Of a DNA stretch of 64,000 nucleotides, positions 51,236-61,718 are shown piece by piece. Below the pieces are notes generated by a model. It saw only the letters and a program-made list of their open reading frames with translations, was not told the origin of the DNA and made no database searches. Made by a program: the position numbers and the translations under genes. Within the stretch, counting starts at the first letter, position 1. Every line of letters begins with the position of its first letter. Origin of the DNA: Clostridia bacterium (lineage in GTDB: Bacteria; Bacillota; Clostridia; Christensenellales; Borkfalkiaceae). Location of the stretch: NCBI GenBank assembly GCA_017621155.1, contig JAGATP010000055.1:1-64000 (forward strand), given 5' to 3'.

Positions 51236-54200
51236 ATGAAAAGACAGCTTAGTTTCGTCCTCAGCAAAACGCTGTGCGTTTCCTTGTCGATGCTGCTCGG
51301 CGTTTCGCTGTGGGGAACTTGGTTGGCAAAGGAAAACGCACCGACCGTGAATGCGTTTTTAGGGCAACAGGATTTTGTTTTCAAAAACACCGACGGTGCG
51401 GCGATCGACCCGATCAAAGACGTGAAGAACGAGAACTATCCTTGGTACTATAAGCCCGCGCACAAAACGCTTGCCGATCTCAAAAAGGATACCGTCCGCG
51501 TAGGCGAACAGATCGAGCAGGAGGGTGCGGCGCTTCTTTACAACAAAACGGGGAATTACGGCGGAGGAGCCAATACCGCTCTGCCGCTCGCCAAGAACAG
51601 CAAAATCAGCTTTTTCTCCACGGGTTCTATTCGCCCTCACCTTGCGGGACAGGGCTCTCACGGCGTTTCGACTTACGTAAAGGGCGAACCGTTCAAGACG
51701 GCATTTACGGAAGCGGGTTACTCCGTGAATACCGTGCTTTGGGATAAATATGTGGAGCTGCACGGCGATCCCTCCGGCACGAAGGAAGACCAGACGAATA
51801 CGTATCGACGGGATCGGCAGAGCTATCCCAACGGCAGCCGTCCCTATAAGCTGGGCGATATTCCCTGGGACGACATCTACACCAATCAGCCGGAGGTGCG
51901 TGCTTCCGTCGCCGAATACAGCGACGCCGCCATTTTCGTCTTTACCCGCCAGGGCGGTGAAGGCGTCGATATGTGGCCCGGCGTGTTTGCGCAGGGCACC
52001 GATCAGGAAAACGTCGATATGCTCAAGTTGACGGCGCGCGAGCGCTCCGTCCTCGAAGGACTCACGACCCTGAAAAAGGAAGGCGTCATCAAGCGCATCA
52101 TTTTCCTCATCAATTCCACCAACTATCCCGGCATGGAATTTTTAAGCAGCGACAAGATCGACGTGGACGCCGTGGTATGGACGGGCGCTTTGGGCGAATC
52201 GGGCGTCAAAGCCGTACCCAAGCTTCTCGACGGAACGTACAACTTCAGCGGCTCGCTTCCCTTCACGATTTATTACGACAACTGGGACAATCCCGCAGTC
52301 GCCAATATGTACAACGGTACGGCGGGCGAAAGAAACTTTAATTCGCTCATGATGCACTATACCAATCTTTCCGACTTCGGAAGACAGCCGGAAGAGCACA
52401 CCACGAGCTACGTCGTGTACAAGGAAGGCATTTATGTAGATTATCGCTATCCCGAAACGCGGTATGAAGACGTCGTGACGCAGCGTGCCAATGCGGGCGG
52501 CTTCGATTACGGAAAGACCATCGCCTATACGCACGGGTACGGACTCTCCTACACCGACTTTGAACTCTCCGACATGAAGGTGGCGCGCGTTCCTCAAAGC
52601 AACGAATACAAGGTCAGCGTAACCGTTACAAACACGGGCAAAGTCGCGGGCAAAAAAGCCGTTCAGATTTATGCGCAGAAGGCGTACGGAAAATACGATA
52701 TCGACAATCAGATCGAAAAGTCGTCCGTCGATTTTGTCGGCTTTGCCAAGACCGGCGAGCTCAAGCCCGGCGACAAGGAGACTGTGACGGTGACGGTAAA
52801 CGGAAGAGAGCTTTTCGCGGCATACGACGCGAACGGCGCGAAGACCTACGTCGTCACCCCCGGCGAGTACTATCTCGCGGCAGGCGACAACGCGCACGAT
52901 GCGCTGAACAACATTCTCGCCGCCAAGGGAAAGACGACGAAGGACGGCATGGATTATAACGGAGATGCGTCGCTCACGTGGAACAGCAAGGTCAGCGCTC
53001 TCGATACGCGGACGTACAGCACCTCGGATCAGACGGGCGCGGAGATCAAGAATCTCTTCGACGAATCGGATATCAACAAGTATTCGGGAAGAGGGGACAA
53101 CCACGTCACATATACGACGAGAAACGATTGGACGGGCACGACCTCTTTCTTCAGACCGGGTGAACAGACTTACGAGCTCCTCAAAGCGACGGCGCAGCTC
53201 TGGGAAGATCAGGTGGAAGGCTTTACCGCAACCGAAGCGGAAAAGACGGATACCCCGTATCCGACCTACGGGCGCGACTATACGAAAGACCCGCTTAAGG
53301 ATGAAAACGGCAACGTGATTCTCAACAAGAACCTTACCCTCATCGACCTTTGGCAGGATGAGAACGGAAATCCCATTCCCACGACTGATGAGAGATGGGA
53401 TTGGCTGATGAATCAGATGACGTGGGATGAAATGGCAAAGCTCACCTCTTGCGGTTTCCGCCATACCGAGGCGGCAGCCAGCATCGGGCTTCCCTATTCC
53501 TTCAACTACAACGAATCCAACGGCGTTGCCAACGCCAGCTGGATTGCTACCAACAAGGGCGGAATCGAGGGCAAGGCGCTTGCCGCAGCCTTTGACGATC
53601 CCGATAAGAACGGAATGGCAGAGCTTTGGCCCGGAAACTCCGTGATTACGGCTACTCTCAACGCAGAGCTTGCCGAAGAGTGCGGCAGACTTTGGGGCGA
53701 AGAGGGCAACTGGGCAGGTATGGCAGGGCTTTACGGCCCCGGCTTCAATACGTACAGAAGCGCATACGGCGGCAGAAACTACGAATACTTCGGCGCAGAC
53801 CCTTACGGCGCCGGTATGATGGGCGCTTATGTCATCAGAGGAATGCAAAGTAGCGGCTTGTTCGCCGTCATCAAGCACTTCGCCTTCAACGACATGGAAA
53901 ACTACAGAAGAGCGGCGAGCGTCTGGATTCCCGAACAGGCGGCGCGTGAAATTTACCTTCGACAGTTCTCTTACCCGTTCACGGTGGGCGGCGCGCTCGC
54001 TACCATGTGCGGCATGGGACGCCTCGGCGCAGAGCCTTGCCCTTCGAGCGAAGCGCTCATTTCGGGCTGGCTGTACGGAGAGACGGGCTTTCAAGGCTTT
54101 GCAACCACCGACGTCATGAGCGGATCGTACAACAACAAGCCCTCGCAGATCAAGGCGGGCGCGAGCCTCTCGGACGACGACAAGATGGAAGGACAGCATT

Positions 54201-54475
54201 CCTTCGAGCCGTATAAGCCCGTTGCGGGACAGACCTTGGGCTACGGCGATTTCGCGTGGAAGATGAGGGATGCCGCCAAGCACATCTGCTATGCGGTGCT
54301 TCACTCCAATGCCATCAATGGTTACAGCGCCGGAACGGAAATCGTCTCGGTTACGCCGCCTTGGCAGTATTGGGTTGCGGCGATCGATTGGACGCTCGGA
54401 ATCCTCTTGGTCGGAAGCTTTGTGTTCCTGGGATTTGTGATTTATCAGAGAACGAAATCGGAAAAGGAGGCATAA
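51236..54475 (+). CDS. Doubly membrane-anchored, circularly permuted GH3 beta-glycosidase (1079 aa)
   Basis: Third copy of the architecture: membrane anchor (about 12-32), GH3 C-type domain (GAALLYNKTGNYGGG near 95; KEGIYVDYRYPETRYED; HGYGLSYTDFEL), fibronectin-III-like domain (VTNTGKVAGKKAVQIYAQ near 464), then the TIM-barrel (about 718-1000) with IKHFAFNDMENYR near 878 and predicted nucleophile D959 in ATTDVMSG. A C-terminal helix (about 1042-1066) is followed by RTKSEKEA. AGGAGG precedes the ATG. It is most like the 6851 copy in length and has a longer linker (about 560-720). No two-component system adjoins it. Confidence 0.88.
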   Translation: MKRQLSFVLSKTLCVSLSMLLGVSLWGTWLAKENAPTVNAFLGQQDFVFKNTDGAAIDPIKDVKNENYPWYYKPAHKTLADLKKDTVRVGEQIEQEGAALLYNKTGNYGGGANTALPLAKNSKISFFSTGSIRPHLAGQGSHGVSTYVKGEPFKTAFTEAGYSVNTVLWDKYVELHGDPSGTKEDQTNTYRRDRQSYPNGSRPYKLGDIPWDDIYTNQPEVRASVAEYSDAAIFVFTRQGGEGVDMWPGVFAQGTDQENVDMLKLTARERSVLEGLTTLKKEGVIKRIIFLINSTNYPGMEFLSSDKIDVDAVVWTGALGESGVKAVPKLLDGTYNFSGSLPFTIYYDNWDNPAVANMYNGTAGERNFNSLMMHYTNLSDFGRQPEEHTTSYVVYKEGIYVDYRYPETRYEDVVTQRANAGGFDYGKTIAYTHGYGLSYTDFELSDMKVARVPQSNEYKVSVTVTNTGKVAGKKAVQIYAQKAYGKYDIDNQIEKSSVDFVGFAKTGELKPGDKETVTVTVNGRELFAAYDANGAKTYVVTPGEYYLAAGDNAHDALNNILAAKGKTTKDGMDYNGDASLTWNSKVSALDTRTYSTSDQTGAEIKNLFDESDINKYSGRGDNHVTYTTRNDWTGTTSFFRPGEQTYELLKATAQLWEDQVEGFTATEAEKTDTPYPTYGRDYTKDPLKDENGNVILNKNLTLIDLWQDENGNPIPTTDERWDWLMNQMTWDEMAKLTSCGFRHTEAAASIGLPYSFNYNESNGVANASWIATNKGGIEGKALAAAFDDPDKNGMAELWPGNSVITATLNAELAEECGRLWGEEGNWAGMAGLYGPGFNTYRSAYGGRNYEYFGADPYGAGMMGAYVIRGMQSSGLFAVIKHFAFNDMENYRRAASVWIPEQAAREIYLRQFSYPFTVGGALATMCGMGRLGAEPCPSSEALISGWLYGETGFQGFATTDVMSGSYNNKPSQIKAGASLSDDDKMEGQHSFEPYKPVAGQTLGYGDFAWKMRDAAKHICYAVLHSNAINGYSAGTEIVSVTPPWQYWVAAIDWTLGILLVGSFVFLGFVIYQRTKSEKEA

Positions 54476-54477
54476 GA

Positions 54478-54903
54478 ATGGAAAAATTAAAGGCATTTGT
54501 GCAATCCCGCGGGATTGGGTTTTGGGTTTCTTCCGTCATCGCCGTGCTGATGCTCGTCCTTGCGATAATTTACAGACAGTGCTTCTATTGGTCGCAATAC
54601 TACGATGCGAGAACGCTGATTTTCCTGATTGTCGGATTGGCGGCGGGCGTGATTCTCATGGTAGCCGGGGCGTTCTTCAAACCGCTCGGCGAATGGGCGC
54701 CCGCGGCGCTCGGCGCAGGGGTATTCCTCGCGACGCTGTTCTTCTTCGTCGGTTCCTGGCTTATGATTCAGGATGCCGTCGGCGGCTATGAGCACAGAGG
54801 CTTCATCGCCGGGTTCTGGCCCTTTGTCGTGATGGCGATCCTCTGCATTGTCGGGAGTATCGTGAATATCATCTTCCTTCGTCAGACAAAACAAGGCGAA
54901 TAA
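54478..54903 (+). CDS. Four-helix membrane protein partner of GH3 (141 aa)
   Basis: Starts 2 nt after the GH3 stop; AAAAGGAGG sits in the end of GH3. Four hydrophobic stretches (about 13-32, 44-65, 73-94, 112-132), tail RQTKQGE. No family recognised. Same position and topology as 10086 and 20532. A strong terminator follows. Confidence 0.86.
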   Translation: MEKLKAFVQSRGIGFWVSSVIAVLMLVLAIIYRQCFYWSQYYDARTLIFLIVGLAAGVILMVAGAFFKPLGEWAPAALGAGVFLATLFFFVGSWLMIQDAVGGYEHRGFIAGFWPFVVMAILCIVGSIVNIIFLRQTKQGE

Positions 54904-54932
54904 GGTGATTCGAATTTATCTTCCCAATAGGA

Positions 54933-54972
54933 GGGGAGCAAGGCGATTTTCGCCTTGCTCCCCGTTTTTTTT
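54933..54972 (+). terminator. Rho-independent terminator of the third GH3 operon
   Basis: Perfect 14-bp stem (54933-54946 with 54950-54963), TTT loop, then G and T8. Confidence 0.96.
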
Positions 54973-54980
54973 GATTGATG

Positions 54981-56075
54981 TCAGGTGATATTGTAAAAAA
55001 ATTTTTTGAATCGCTCTTTGAAAAGGGAGAAAAGGAGGGGCAGAAGGACGCCTGCAAGGAGGTAGAGAAGGAGGAACGGCTCAAAGCCGAGGGGGAGGTA
55101 TACGTACCATACGTTCGTCTTGAAGGCATAGGAATCGAAGGCAGGGCAGATTCCTATCTTGTAACCCAAAAAGAAGAGAAGCTTCAGGGCGAAAAAGCCG
55201 AGCTGGTGCAGCATCATGACGTCGTAGGTATGATCGGCGAGGAAGGAAATCGGCTTGAGAGAAAGCGTCTGGGCAAGCAGCTTGGAGACGTTCAGCCAAA
55301 AGAGCGTGCCGTTGACGCCGAGCAAAAAGGGCAGGACGTACTCCCCTTGGAAGCCCGCCGAGAGCGTTTGGTCAAAGACGGGGATTTTCCCTTTGAGAAG
55401 CCAGATGCCCGTCTGCAAGAGAAGGGTAAGCCCGAGACGGAAGAAGACGGGCAGGGAGAGAAAGGGCTCGATAGAGCGATAGAGCATTCCGAAGGCGAAA
55501 AAGGGCAAAAAGTGAAAAATCCGAAGCCAGAAGAGCATTCCGCCCCGATTGTATCCGAGGTCGGAAAGGTACGCGCCGAGGACGCCGAGGTAGAGGTAAA
55601 AGATACAAAGGGCGCATTTTTTTATGCCTTCCCGCTTCGTCCTGATACAAGAATCCAAGGCGGCGTGGAAAGCCTTCGTGCAGAAAAAGGGAACGACGAA
55701 CCAGGACGCGGGAGAAAAGCCGAAAGCGTTTCCGTAGAGAAAGGGGTCGAGTATGAGATTGTAAAAGGAGAGCGTTCCGCCGATTGTCATGCCGAAGAGA
55801 TGAGTGAAAGCGGCTAAGACGCCGAAAAAGGCGTTCCATGCGAGGAGGGGCAGGAGAAGGCGGAGGAAGTTGTGACCGAAAAAGGAAGCAAGGCGCTTCG
55901 GTTTCTTGTAAAAATAGCCGGAGGCAAAGACAAAGAGCGCAACGTGAAAGGAATGAAAGGGAAAAAGCTCGGTCAGAATGCCGAGCGTTCCCCCCAGGTG
56001 TCCGAATACGATGAACAGGATACCGAAGACGTATAAAATTTTAAAATCTTGATGGATTCTTTTGTTGCAAAGCAT
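54981..56075 (-). CDS. Acyltransferase 3 family membrane protein (364 aa)
   Basis: About ten membrane helices. The N-terminal IVFGHLGG and SFHVALFVFASGYFYKKP are the catalytic-His and conserved helix of the acyltransferase-3/OafB family, which O-acetylates surface sugars or related polymers. The start is uncertain: ATG 56075 (MLCNKRIHQDFK) has no Shine-Dalgarno, and an in-frame TTG lies at 56084; both fall right behind the leuB terminator hairpin, so transcription could come from read-through. It converges with the third GH3 operon. Surface-polysaccharide acetylation next to a surface glycosidase is suggestive but unproven. Confidence 0.85.
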   Translation of the reverse strand: MLCNKRIHQDFKILYVFGILFIVFGHLGGTLGILTELFPFHSFHVALFVFASGYFYKKPKRLASFFGHNFLRLLLPLLAWNAFFGVLAAFTHLFGMTIGGTLSFYNLILDPFLYGNAFGFSPASWFVVPFFCTKAFHAALDSCIRTKREGIKKCALCIFYLYLGVLGAYLSDLGYNRGGMLFWLRIFHFLPFFAFGMLYRSIEPFLSLPVFFRLGLTLLLQTGIWLLKGKIPVFDQTLSAGFQGEYVLPFLLGVNGTLFWLNVSKLLAQTLSLKPISFLADHTYDVMMLHQLGFFALKLLFFLGYKIGICPAFDSYAFKTNVWYVYLPLGFEPFLLLYLLAGVLLPLLFSLFKERFKKFFYNIT

Positions 56076-56082
56076 ATCGATC

Positions 56083-56123
56083 AAAAGGGGACTCTGCGAC
56101 TAGCGTGTGCAAAGTCCCTTTTT
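56083..56123 (-). terminator. Terminator of leuCDB
   Basis: AAAAGGGGACT (56083-56093) and AGTCCCTTTTT (56113-56123) pair with one bulge; the minus-strand tail is TTTTGATC. Confidence 0.65.
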
Positions 56124-56131
56124 CCTTTCCG

Positions 56132-57205
56132 TTAAATGGCGGCGGCAATGCGCTCTGCCATTTCCTTTCCGCCGATCTTCTTCATTCCCTCCGAATAGAT
56201 GTCCGCCGTACGGTAGCCCTCGTCGAGAACGGATTGAATCGCCTTTTCAATCGCCTCGTATTCCTTCGTCAGCCCGAAGGAATCGCGCAGCATCATGCCC
56301 GCCGCCAAAATGGTGGCGATGGGGTTGGCGAGGTCTTTGCCCGCAATGTCGGGCGCAGAGCCGTGAATGGGCTCGTAAAGGCCGAGCGTCGTGTCTCCCA
56401 AAGAGGAGGAGGCGAGCATGCCGATCGAGCCCGTCACCTGCGCCGCTTCGTCGGAGAGAATGTCGCCGAAGATGTTGCTCGTCACGACCACGTCGAACTG
56501 GGCGGGGTTTTTGACGATCTGCATCGCCATGTTGTCCACGAGCACGTCTCTCACTTCGATTTCGGGGAAGTGCTTTGCGGCGTATTCGTGCACCGTCTTT
56601 CTCCAAAGGCGGGAAGATTCCAATACGTTCGCCTTGTCGACGGAGGTGACGATCTTGCTTCGCTTCATCGCAAGCTCGCAGGCGATGCGCGCAATGCGCT
56701 CGATTTCGTGAACGGAATAGCGCTCGGTATCCCAAGCGGATTTTTCGCCGTCGATTTCGTCCAAGCCGCGCTCGCCGAAATAGATGCCGCCGATGAGCTC
56801 GCGGACGATGATGATCTCCACGCCGTCCTTGACCAGCTCATATTTGAGGGGAGAGGCGTGTGCAAGGGAAGACCAAAGCTTGGCGGGGCGGATGTTGGAA
56901 TACAGTCCGAGTGCCTTGCGAATGCCGAGAAGTCCCTTTTCGGGGCGTTTGTCCCCGGGAAGGGAATCCCATTTAGGGCCTCCCACCGCGCCGAGCAGCA
57001 CGGAGTCGGAGGCAAGACAGCCCTTCACCGTCTCTTCGGGGAGGGGACAGCCTGTTTCGTCGATGGCACAGCCGCCCATAAGATAATGGGTAAATTCAAA
57101 AGTATGGTGGTAAATTTCGCCGATCTTTTGTAAAACCCGGATGGCGCCGTCCGTAATTTCAGGGCCGATTCCGTCGCCTGCCAGAACTGCAATCTGATAA
57201 TTCAT
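56132..57205 (-). CDS. leuB: 3-isopropylmalate dehydrogenase (357 aa)
   Basis: Third step of leucine synthesis (3-isopropylmalate to 2-oxoisocaproate, NAD-dependent). Motifs: [84 protein letters not shown]. Length is standard. Lies 3 nt downstream of leuD in the leuC-leuD-leuB order. Confidence 0.98.
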   Translation of the reverse strand: MNYQIAVLAGDGIGPEITDGAIRVLQKIGEIYHHTFEFTHYLMGGCAIDETGCPLPEETVKGCLASDSVLLGAVGGPKWDSLPGDKRPEKGLLGIRKALGLYSNIRPAKLWSSLAHASPLKYELVKDGVEIIIVRELIGGIYFGERGLDEIDGEKSAWDTERYSVHEIERIARIACELAMKRSKIVTSVDKANVLESSRLWRKTVHEYAAKHFPEIEVRDVLVDNMAMQIVKNPAQFDVVVTSNIFGDILSDEAAQVTGSIGMLASSSLGDTTLGLYEPIHGSAPDIAGKDLANPIATILAAGMMLRDSFGLTKEYEAIEKAIQSVLDEGYRTADIYSEGMKKIGGKEMAERIAAAI

Positions 57206-57208
57206 GCG

Positions 57209-57697
57209 TTACTCCTTGTGCGAGAGAGACTTGATGAGCCCGCCCGCGTCGATGATGGTTTGAATGAAAGGAGGGAAGGGTTCCGCCCGGAACTGCTCGC
57301 CCGTCGTTTCGTTTTTTATGATGCCCGTCGAAAGCTCGCAGGAGACGACGTCTCCCTTTTGAATCGCCTCAACGGCTTTCGGGCACTCCAAAATGGGAAG
57401 CCCGATGTTGATGGCGTTGCGGTAGAAAATGCGCGCAAAGGAATTGGCAATGACGAGGGAAATTCCGCTCGTCTTGATGGCGAGGGGGGCGTGCTCGCGG
57501 GAAGAGCCGCAGCCGAAGTTGTCTTCGGCTACCAGAATATCCCCCTTTTGCACGTTTTTCACGAAGTCCTTGTCGATGTCCTCCATGCAGTGGGAGGCAA
57601 GCTCCTCTGCGGAGGAGGTGTTTAAATATCTCGCGGGAATGATGACGTCGGTGTCGACGTCGCTGCCGTATTTGAATACGTGACCTTTTACAAACAT
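57209..57697 (-). CDS. leuD: 3-isopropylmalate dehydratase small subunit (162 aa)
   Basis: Forms the isopropylmalate isomerase with Leu[35 protein letters not shown] and [15 protein letters not shown] are diagnostic of the short prokaryotic/archaeal-type swivel subunit. The start has AAGGAGAG a few nt upstream. Between leuC and leuB. Confidence 0.97.
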   Translation of the reverse strand: MFVKGHVFKYGSDVDTDVIIPARYLNTSSAEELASHCMEDIDKDFVKNVQKGDILVAEDNFGCGSSREHAPLAIKTSGISLVIANSFARIFYRNAINIGLPILECPKAVEAIQKGDVVSCELSTGIIKNETTGEQFRAEPFPPFIQTIIDAGGLIKSLSHKE

Positions 57698-57706
57698 AGT
57701 CTCTCC

Positions 57707-58963
57707 TTATAGCTGATCGGGGGTGGCAATTCTGCCGAGGACTGCGGACGCCGCCGCAACGTAGGGGGATGCGAGGTAAACCTCCGAGGTGACGTGCCCC
57801 ATTCTGCCGACGAAGTTGCGGTTGGTGGTGGAAACGGCGCGCTCGCCCGCCGCCAAAATTCCCATGTGCCCGCCGAGGCAAGGGCCGCAGGTGGGCGTGG
57901 AGACGATCGCTCCCGCTTCGATGAAGGTATCGAATAACCCCTCGTGCATGGCTTGCAGGTAAATTTTCTGCGTTGCGGGAATGACGATGCAGCGCACGTT
58001 TTCGTGAATCTTTCTGCCCTTAAGAACTTCCGCCACCTGGCGAAGGTCGGAAATTCTCCCGTTGGTGCAAGAGCCGATGACGACCTGGTGAATTTCCCGA
58101 TCATCCCATTCCTCCGGCGTCTTGGTGTTTTCGGGAAGATGGGGGAAGGAGACGGTCGGCTTCAACGTAGAAAGGTCGATTTCGATCGTCTTTTCGTAAA
58201 TGGCGTCCTCGTCCGCCTCGTAGACGACAGGGGGCTTCTGACAGTGTTCTTTGAGGTAAGCGAGCGTCTTATCGTCCACGGGGAAAATGCCGTTCTTTGC
58301 CCCCGCCTCGATCGCCATATTGCAGACGGTAAAGCGATCGTCCATGGAGAGCGCGGAGACGCCCTCGCCCGTAAATTCCATCGAGCGGTACAGCGCGCCG
58401 TCCACGCCGATGAGCCCGATGATGTGCAAAATGAGGTCTTTTCCCGTCACGTAGCGGGGAAGGGTGCCCTTTAAGACGAAACGAATGGCAGAGGGGACTT
58501 TAAACCAACACTGCTGGGTCATCATGCCCGCCGCCATATCGGTAGAGCCGACGCCCGTGGAAAATGCGCCGAGCGCGCCGTACGTGCAGGTGTGACTGTC
58601 CGCCCCGATGACGAGATCCCCCGCGCCGACGAGTCCCTGTTCGGGAAGAAGGGCGTGTTCGATTCCCATTCTGCCCACGTCGTAAAAGTGGGAGATGTGC
58701 TGCGCGCGCGCAAACTCTCTCGTCTTTTTCACCTGTTCCGCCGCCTTGATGTCTTTGTTGGGGGCGAAGTGATCCATGACGAGGGCGATTTTATCGTTGC
58801 ACCTGACGCATCCTCCCGCCTTTTCGAATTCGTTGATGGCGACGGGAGCGGTGATGTCGTTGGCAAGCACCAAGTCGAGGTCGGCGTTGATGAGCTGCCC
58901 CGCTTTCACGCTGGTAAGATGCGCGTGTGCCGCCAAAATTTTCTGTGAAATGGTCATTCCCAT
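57707..58963 (-). CDS. leuC: 3-isopropylmalate dehydratase large subunit (418 aa)
   Basis: Aconitase-family [4Fe-4S] enzyme. Cluster cysteines lie in [12 protein letters not shown] and [23 protein letters not shown] and [10 protein letters not shown] hold substrate residues. The 418-residue length marks the archaeal/clostridial two-subunit type. AGGAG is 12 nt before ATG 58963. First gene of leuCDB; its promoter interlocks with that of the divergent LysR gene. Confidence 0.97.
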   Translation of the reverse strand: MGMTISQKILAAHAHLTSVKAGQLINADLDLVLANDITAPVAINEFEKAGGCVRCNDKIALVMDHFAPNKDIKAAEQVKKTREFARAQHISHFYDVGRMGIEHALLPEQGLVGAGDLVIGADSHTCTYGALGAFSTGVGSTDMAAGMMTQQCWFKVPSAIRFVLKGTLPRYVTGKDLILHIIGLIGVDGALYRSMEFTGEGVSALSMDDRFTVCNMAIEAGAKNGIFPVDDKTLAYLKEHCQKPPVVYEADEDAIYEKTIEIDLSTLKPTVSFPHLPENTKTPEEWDDREIHQVVIGSCTNGRISDLRQVAEVLKGRKIHENVRCIVIPATQKIYLQAMHEGLFDTFIEAGAIVSTPTCGPCLGGHMGILAAGERAVSTTNRNFVGRMGHVTSEVYLASPYVAAASAVLGRIATPDQL

Positions 58964-59004
58964 AAAAAAATTTTAACTCCTCTGAAAAATGTTGCAAAAT
59001 GTTC

Positions 59005-59040
59005 TTGCAATATTATATCACTTGTGGTATAATTTTTCAA
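59005..59040. promoter_or_regulatory. Interlocked divergent promoters of leuC and the LysR gene
   Basis: Plus strand: TTGCAA (59005-59010), 17-nt spacer, TATAAT (59028-59033). Minus strand: TTGAAA (59040-59035), 17-nt spacer, TATAAT (59017-59012). The two occupy the same 36 bp, around the near-perfect dyad TTATATCAC-TT-GTGGTATAA, a plausible LysR (T-N11-A) site. Confidence 0.85.
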
Positions 59041-59099
59041 CAATTTGATATTTGAATATATCTAATCGGTATTATTTCTTTTACTAATGGAGGGAACTT

Positions 59100-59945
59100 A
59101 TGAACAGCGATAACCTGAAGACGTTTGTCCTTTTGTCCAAACTCAAAAACTTTACACAGACGGCGGAGCAGCTGTTCATCGCGCAATCCACGGTGACGAA
59201 CCGCATTGCAGAGCTCGAGCGCGAGATCGGCAAAAAGCTCTTTCTCCGCGACAGCAAAAATTTGGCTTTGACCGCAGAGGGTGCGATTTTCCTCGACTAC
59301 GTGCAGAGGATTCTCGAGCTTGAAAGCGCCTGCTTGAAGGAAGTGCACGATTTAAAGGGAGACAAGCTCCGCATCGGGCTTCCCAACGCCGTGTACGAGG
59401 CGTTCTGGGAAGAGAAGATCAAGCGATCGCTCAAAAAAGGAGGAATTGCCTTCAATATCGTGGTTGGACATGCGGCGGATATGCTCGTTCGCCTTCAGGA
59501 TAAGCTCTTGGACGTGGTTTACGCCTTTCAGCCCTTCAACAAATTGGGCTACGTGTGCGAGCTTTGCGACAGCGACGAGCTCGTCCTCGTCACCTCTCCT
59601 TCGACCAACGCTTTCCCGCAGGGAATGAAAAGCGAACAGCTCTCCTCCGTCCGCTATCTGATGTGCAATTTCGCCTTGCAGGAAATCGGCTCGTTCGTTC
59701 GCGAGCTCTTCCCCGCCCACGCGACCTTCGATCTGGAAATCGACAATTCGACCAAACTCCTTCCCTATCTGATCGACGGACTCGGATACAGCTTTTTGCC
59801 CAGCAAGTTCGTCGCCCCCTATATTCGGGAAGGAAAGCTCGTCTCCATTCCCCTGCTCGACATCGAAAATCCGAAGATCGAGGTTTACCGCATCTATCGT
59901 GCGGGTTCGCCAGCCAAGCGGCTTTTGGAACAATATAATCTTTAA
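59100..59945 (+). CDS. LysR-family regulator, probably of leucine biosynthesis (281 aa)
   Basis: N-terminal winged helix (MNSDNLKTFVLLSKLKNFTQ, AEQLFIAQSTVTNRIAELE) and an effector-binding domain from about 90 onward (LRIGLPNAVYEAF ... LDVVYAFQPFNKLGYV). It is slightly short for the family (usually about 290-310). Divergent from leuC with interlocked promoters, the classic arrangement for a LysR activator of its neighbour. The effector could be an intermediate of the pathway, such as isopropylmalate, but this is an inference. ATGGAGGG precedes the ATG. Confidence 0.93.
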   Translation: MNSDNLKTFVLLSKLKNFTQTAEQLFIAQSTVTNRIAELEREIGKKLFLRDSKNLALTAEGAIFLDYVQRILELESACLKEVHDLKGDKLRIGLPNAVYEAFWEEKIKRSLKKGGIAFNIVVGHAADMLVRLQDKLLDVVYAFQPFNKLGYVCELCDSDELVLVTSPSTNAFPQGMKSEQLSSVRYLMCNFALQEIGSFVRELFPAHATFDLEIDNSTKLLPYLIDGLGYSFLPSKFVAPYIREGKLVSIPLLDIENPKIEVYRIYRAGSPAKRLLEQYNL

Positions 59946-59967
59946 GGAGAAAATCTCCTCATGAAAG

Positions 59968-59991
59968 AGCCGCTTTGCGGCTTTTTCTTTT
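59968..59991 (+). terminator. Rho-independent terminator of the LysR gene
   Basis: AGCCGC (59968-59973) and GCGGCT (59977-59982) followed by TTTTTCTTTT; a small GGAGA/TCTCC hairpin precedes it. Confidence 0.8.
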
Positions 59992-60003
59992 GGGAAAGCA
60001 AGT

Positions 60004-60027
60004 GCGCGTCGGAGTCTTCCGACGCGC
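60004..60027 (-). terminator. Probable terminator downstream of ilvD
   Basis: Perfect 10-bp GC-rich stem GCGCGTCGGA (60004-60013) and TCCGACGCGC (60018-60027); the minus-strand tail is only weakly T-rich. Confidence 0.5.
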
Positions 60028-60047
60028 CGTTTGGCCTTTTTGAGGAT

Positions 60048-61709
60048 TTATTTTCGCACCGCGCCCTTGGAAGCAGAAGTCACCCCTTCGCGGTAGCGCT
60101 TTAAGTAGCCGTCCACCTTCTTTTCGAGGGGAACGAAGTGCTCTCTCCGCTTTGCGATCTCCTCGTCGGAGACGAGCAGTTCGATTTTGCAGGCGGGAAT
60201 GTCGATGGAAATTTCATCGCCCTCCTCGACGAGTCCGATGAGTCCGCCCGCGGCGGCTTCGGGACAGACGTGTCCGATGGCTGCGCCCCGCGTCGCGCCC
60301 GAGAATCTGCCGTCGGTGATCAGCGCGACGTCCGCGCCCAGCCCCGCGCCGACGATGGCGGAGGTGGGGGAGAGCATTTCGCGCATGCCGGGGCCGCCCT
60401 TCGGCCCTTCGTAGCGGATGACGACGACTTCGCCCTTTTGGATTTTACCCGTAGAGATGGCTTCCATCGCGTCCTCTTCGGAGTTAAAGACGCGCGCCTT
60501 TCCCGTATGTACGTACATCTTGGGATCGACGGCGGACTTTTTCACGACGCAACCTTCTTCGGCGAGATTGCCCTTCAAGATGGCGAGACCGCCGTAGGGG
60601 GAATAGGGATTGTCCATGGGGCGAATGACTTCGGGATTGAAGTTTTTGGCGTTCTGAATGACTTCGTGCATCGTTTTGCCCGATACGGTGAGGACGGAGG
60701 AATCGATGAGCCCCGCCTCTTCGAGCTGTTTTAAGACGGCGGAAATGCCGCCCGCTTCGTTCAGCTCCTCGATGTAGTGTTCGCCCGCGGGGGCAAGGCG
60801 ACACAAATTGGGGGTGCGCTCGGAAATCTCGTTCATCGTGTCGATGGAAATATCCGCTTCGGAGAGCCCCGCTTCCTGCGCGACTGCCAGAAGGTGCAAC
60901 ACGGTGTTCGTGGATGCGCCGATCGCCATATCCACCGTCTCCGCGTTTTTAAACGCCTTGGGAGTGAGAATGTCGGAGGGGCGAATGCCTTTATGATAGA
61001 GATTCATGATCGCTTCGCCCGTCTCTTTGGCGAGCGCGAGCCTCGCGGAATAGACCATGGGAATGGTGCCGTTGCCGGGAAGCGCCATACCGAGCGCCTC
61101 GGTCAGGCAGTTTAAGCTGTTCGCCGTGAACATGCCCGAGCAAGAGCCGCAGGTGGGGCAGGCGTTGCATTCGAAGGCATGCAGCTCTTCCGCGTCGATT
61201 TTGCCCGCGTTGTAAGCGCCGACTTCCTCGAACATGGTGGAAAGGGAGGTCTTTTTGCCGTGGACGTGTCCCGCGAGCATGGGTCCGCCCGAGACGAAGA
61301 TGGCGGGGATATTCACCCTTGCCGCCGCCATGAGCATGCCGGGAATGATCTTGTCGCAGTTGCCGATGTAAATCGCGGCGTCAAAGGCGTGGGCGCGGCA
61401 GAGAATTTCCGCGCTGTCCGCGATGATTTCGCGGGAGGGAAGGGAATACTTCATGCCCGTATGTCCCATGGCGATGCCGTCGCAAACGCCGATCGAGGGG
61501 ACGATGACGGGCTTTCCGCCCGCGGCGATGACGCCTTCGGCGGCTGCCCTTGCGATTTTATCCAGCTCCATGTGCCCCGGAATGATTTCGCTCTGCGCGC
61601 AGATGATGCCGACGATGGGCTTTTGCATTTCGCTGTCCGTCCAGCCGAGCGCCTTTAAGAGGGAACGCTGCGAACTCATCGCCGTCCCTTTGGAAAACAA
61701 ATTTGCCAT
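60048..61709 (-). CDS. ilvD: Dihydroxy-acid dehydratase (553 aa)
   Basis: Fe-S enzyme of the common valine/isoleucine pathway, dehydrating the dihydroxy acids. Cluster cysteines are seen in [14 protein letters not shown] and [45 protein letters not shown] and [16 protein letters not shown] are conserved. Full length. GAGGCAAAAGT lies before the ATG. It follows ilvN by 9 nt in one operon. Confidence 0.98.
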   Translation of the reverse strand: MANLFSKGTAMSSQRSLLKALGWTDSEMQKPIVGIICAQSEIIPGHMELDKIARAAAEGVIAAGGKPVIVPSIGVCDGIAMGHTGMKYSLPSREIIADSAEILCRAHAFDAAIYIGNCDKIIPGMLMAAARVNIPAIFVSGGPMLAGHVHGKKTSLSTMFEEVGAYNAGKIDAEELHAFECNACPTCGSCSGMFTANSLNCLTEALGMALPGNGTIPMVYSARLALAKETGEAIMNLYHKGIRPSDILTPKAFKNAETVDMAIGASTNTVLHLLAVAQEAGLSEADISIDTMNEISERTPNLCRLAPAGEHYIEELNEAGGISAVLKQLEEAGLIDSSVLTVSGKTMHEVIQNAKNFNPEVIRPMDNPYSPYGGLAILKGNLAEEGCVVKKSAVDPKMYVHTGKARVFNSEEDAMEAISTGKIQKGEVVVIRYEGPKGGPGMREMLSPTSAIVGAGLGADVALITDGRFSGATRGAAIGHVCPEAAAGGLIGLVEEGDEISIDIPACKIELLVSDEEIAKRREHFVPLEKKVDGYLKRYREGVTSASKGAVRK

Positions 61710-61718
61710 ACTTTTGCC

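Noticed and set aside
52142..54496. 784-codon minus-strand frame opposite the third GH3 gene
   Set aside because: No ribosome site, no recognisable domains, and antisense to a well-supported enzyme gene.
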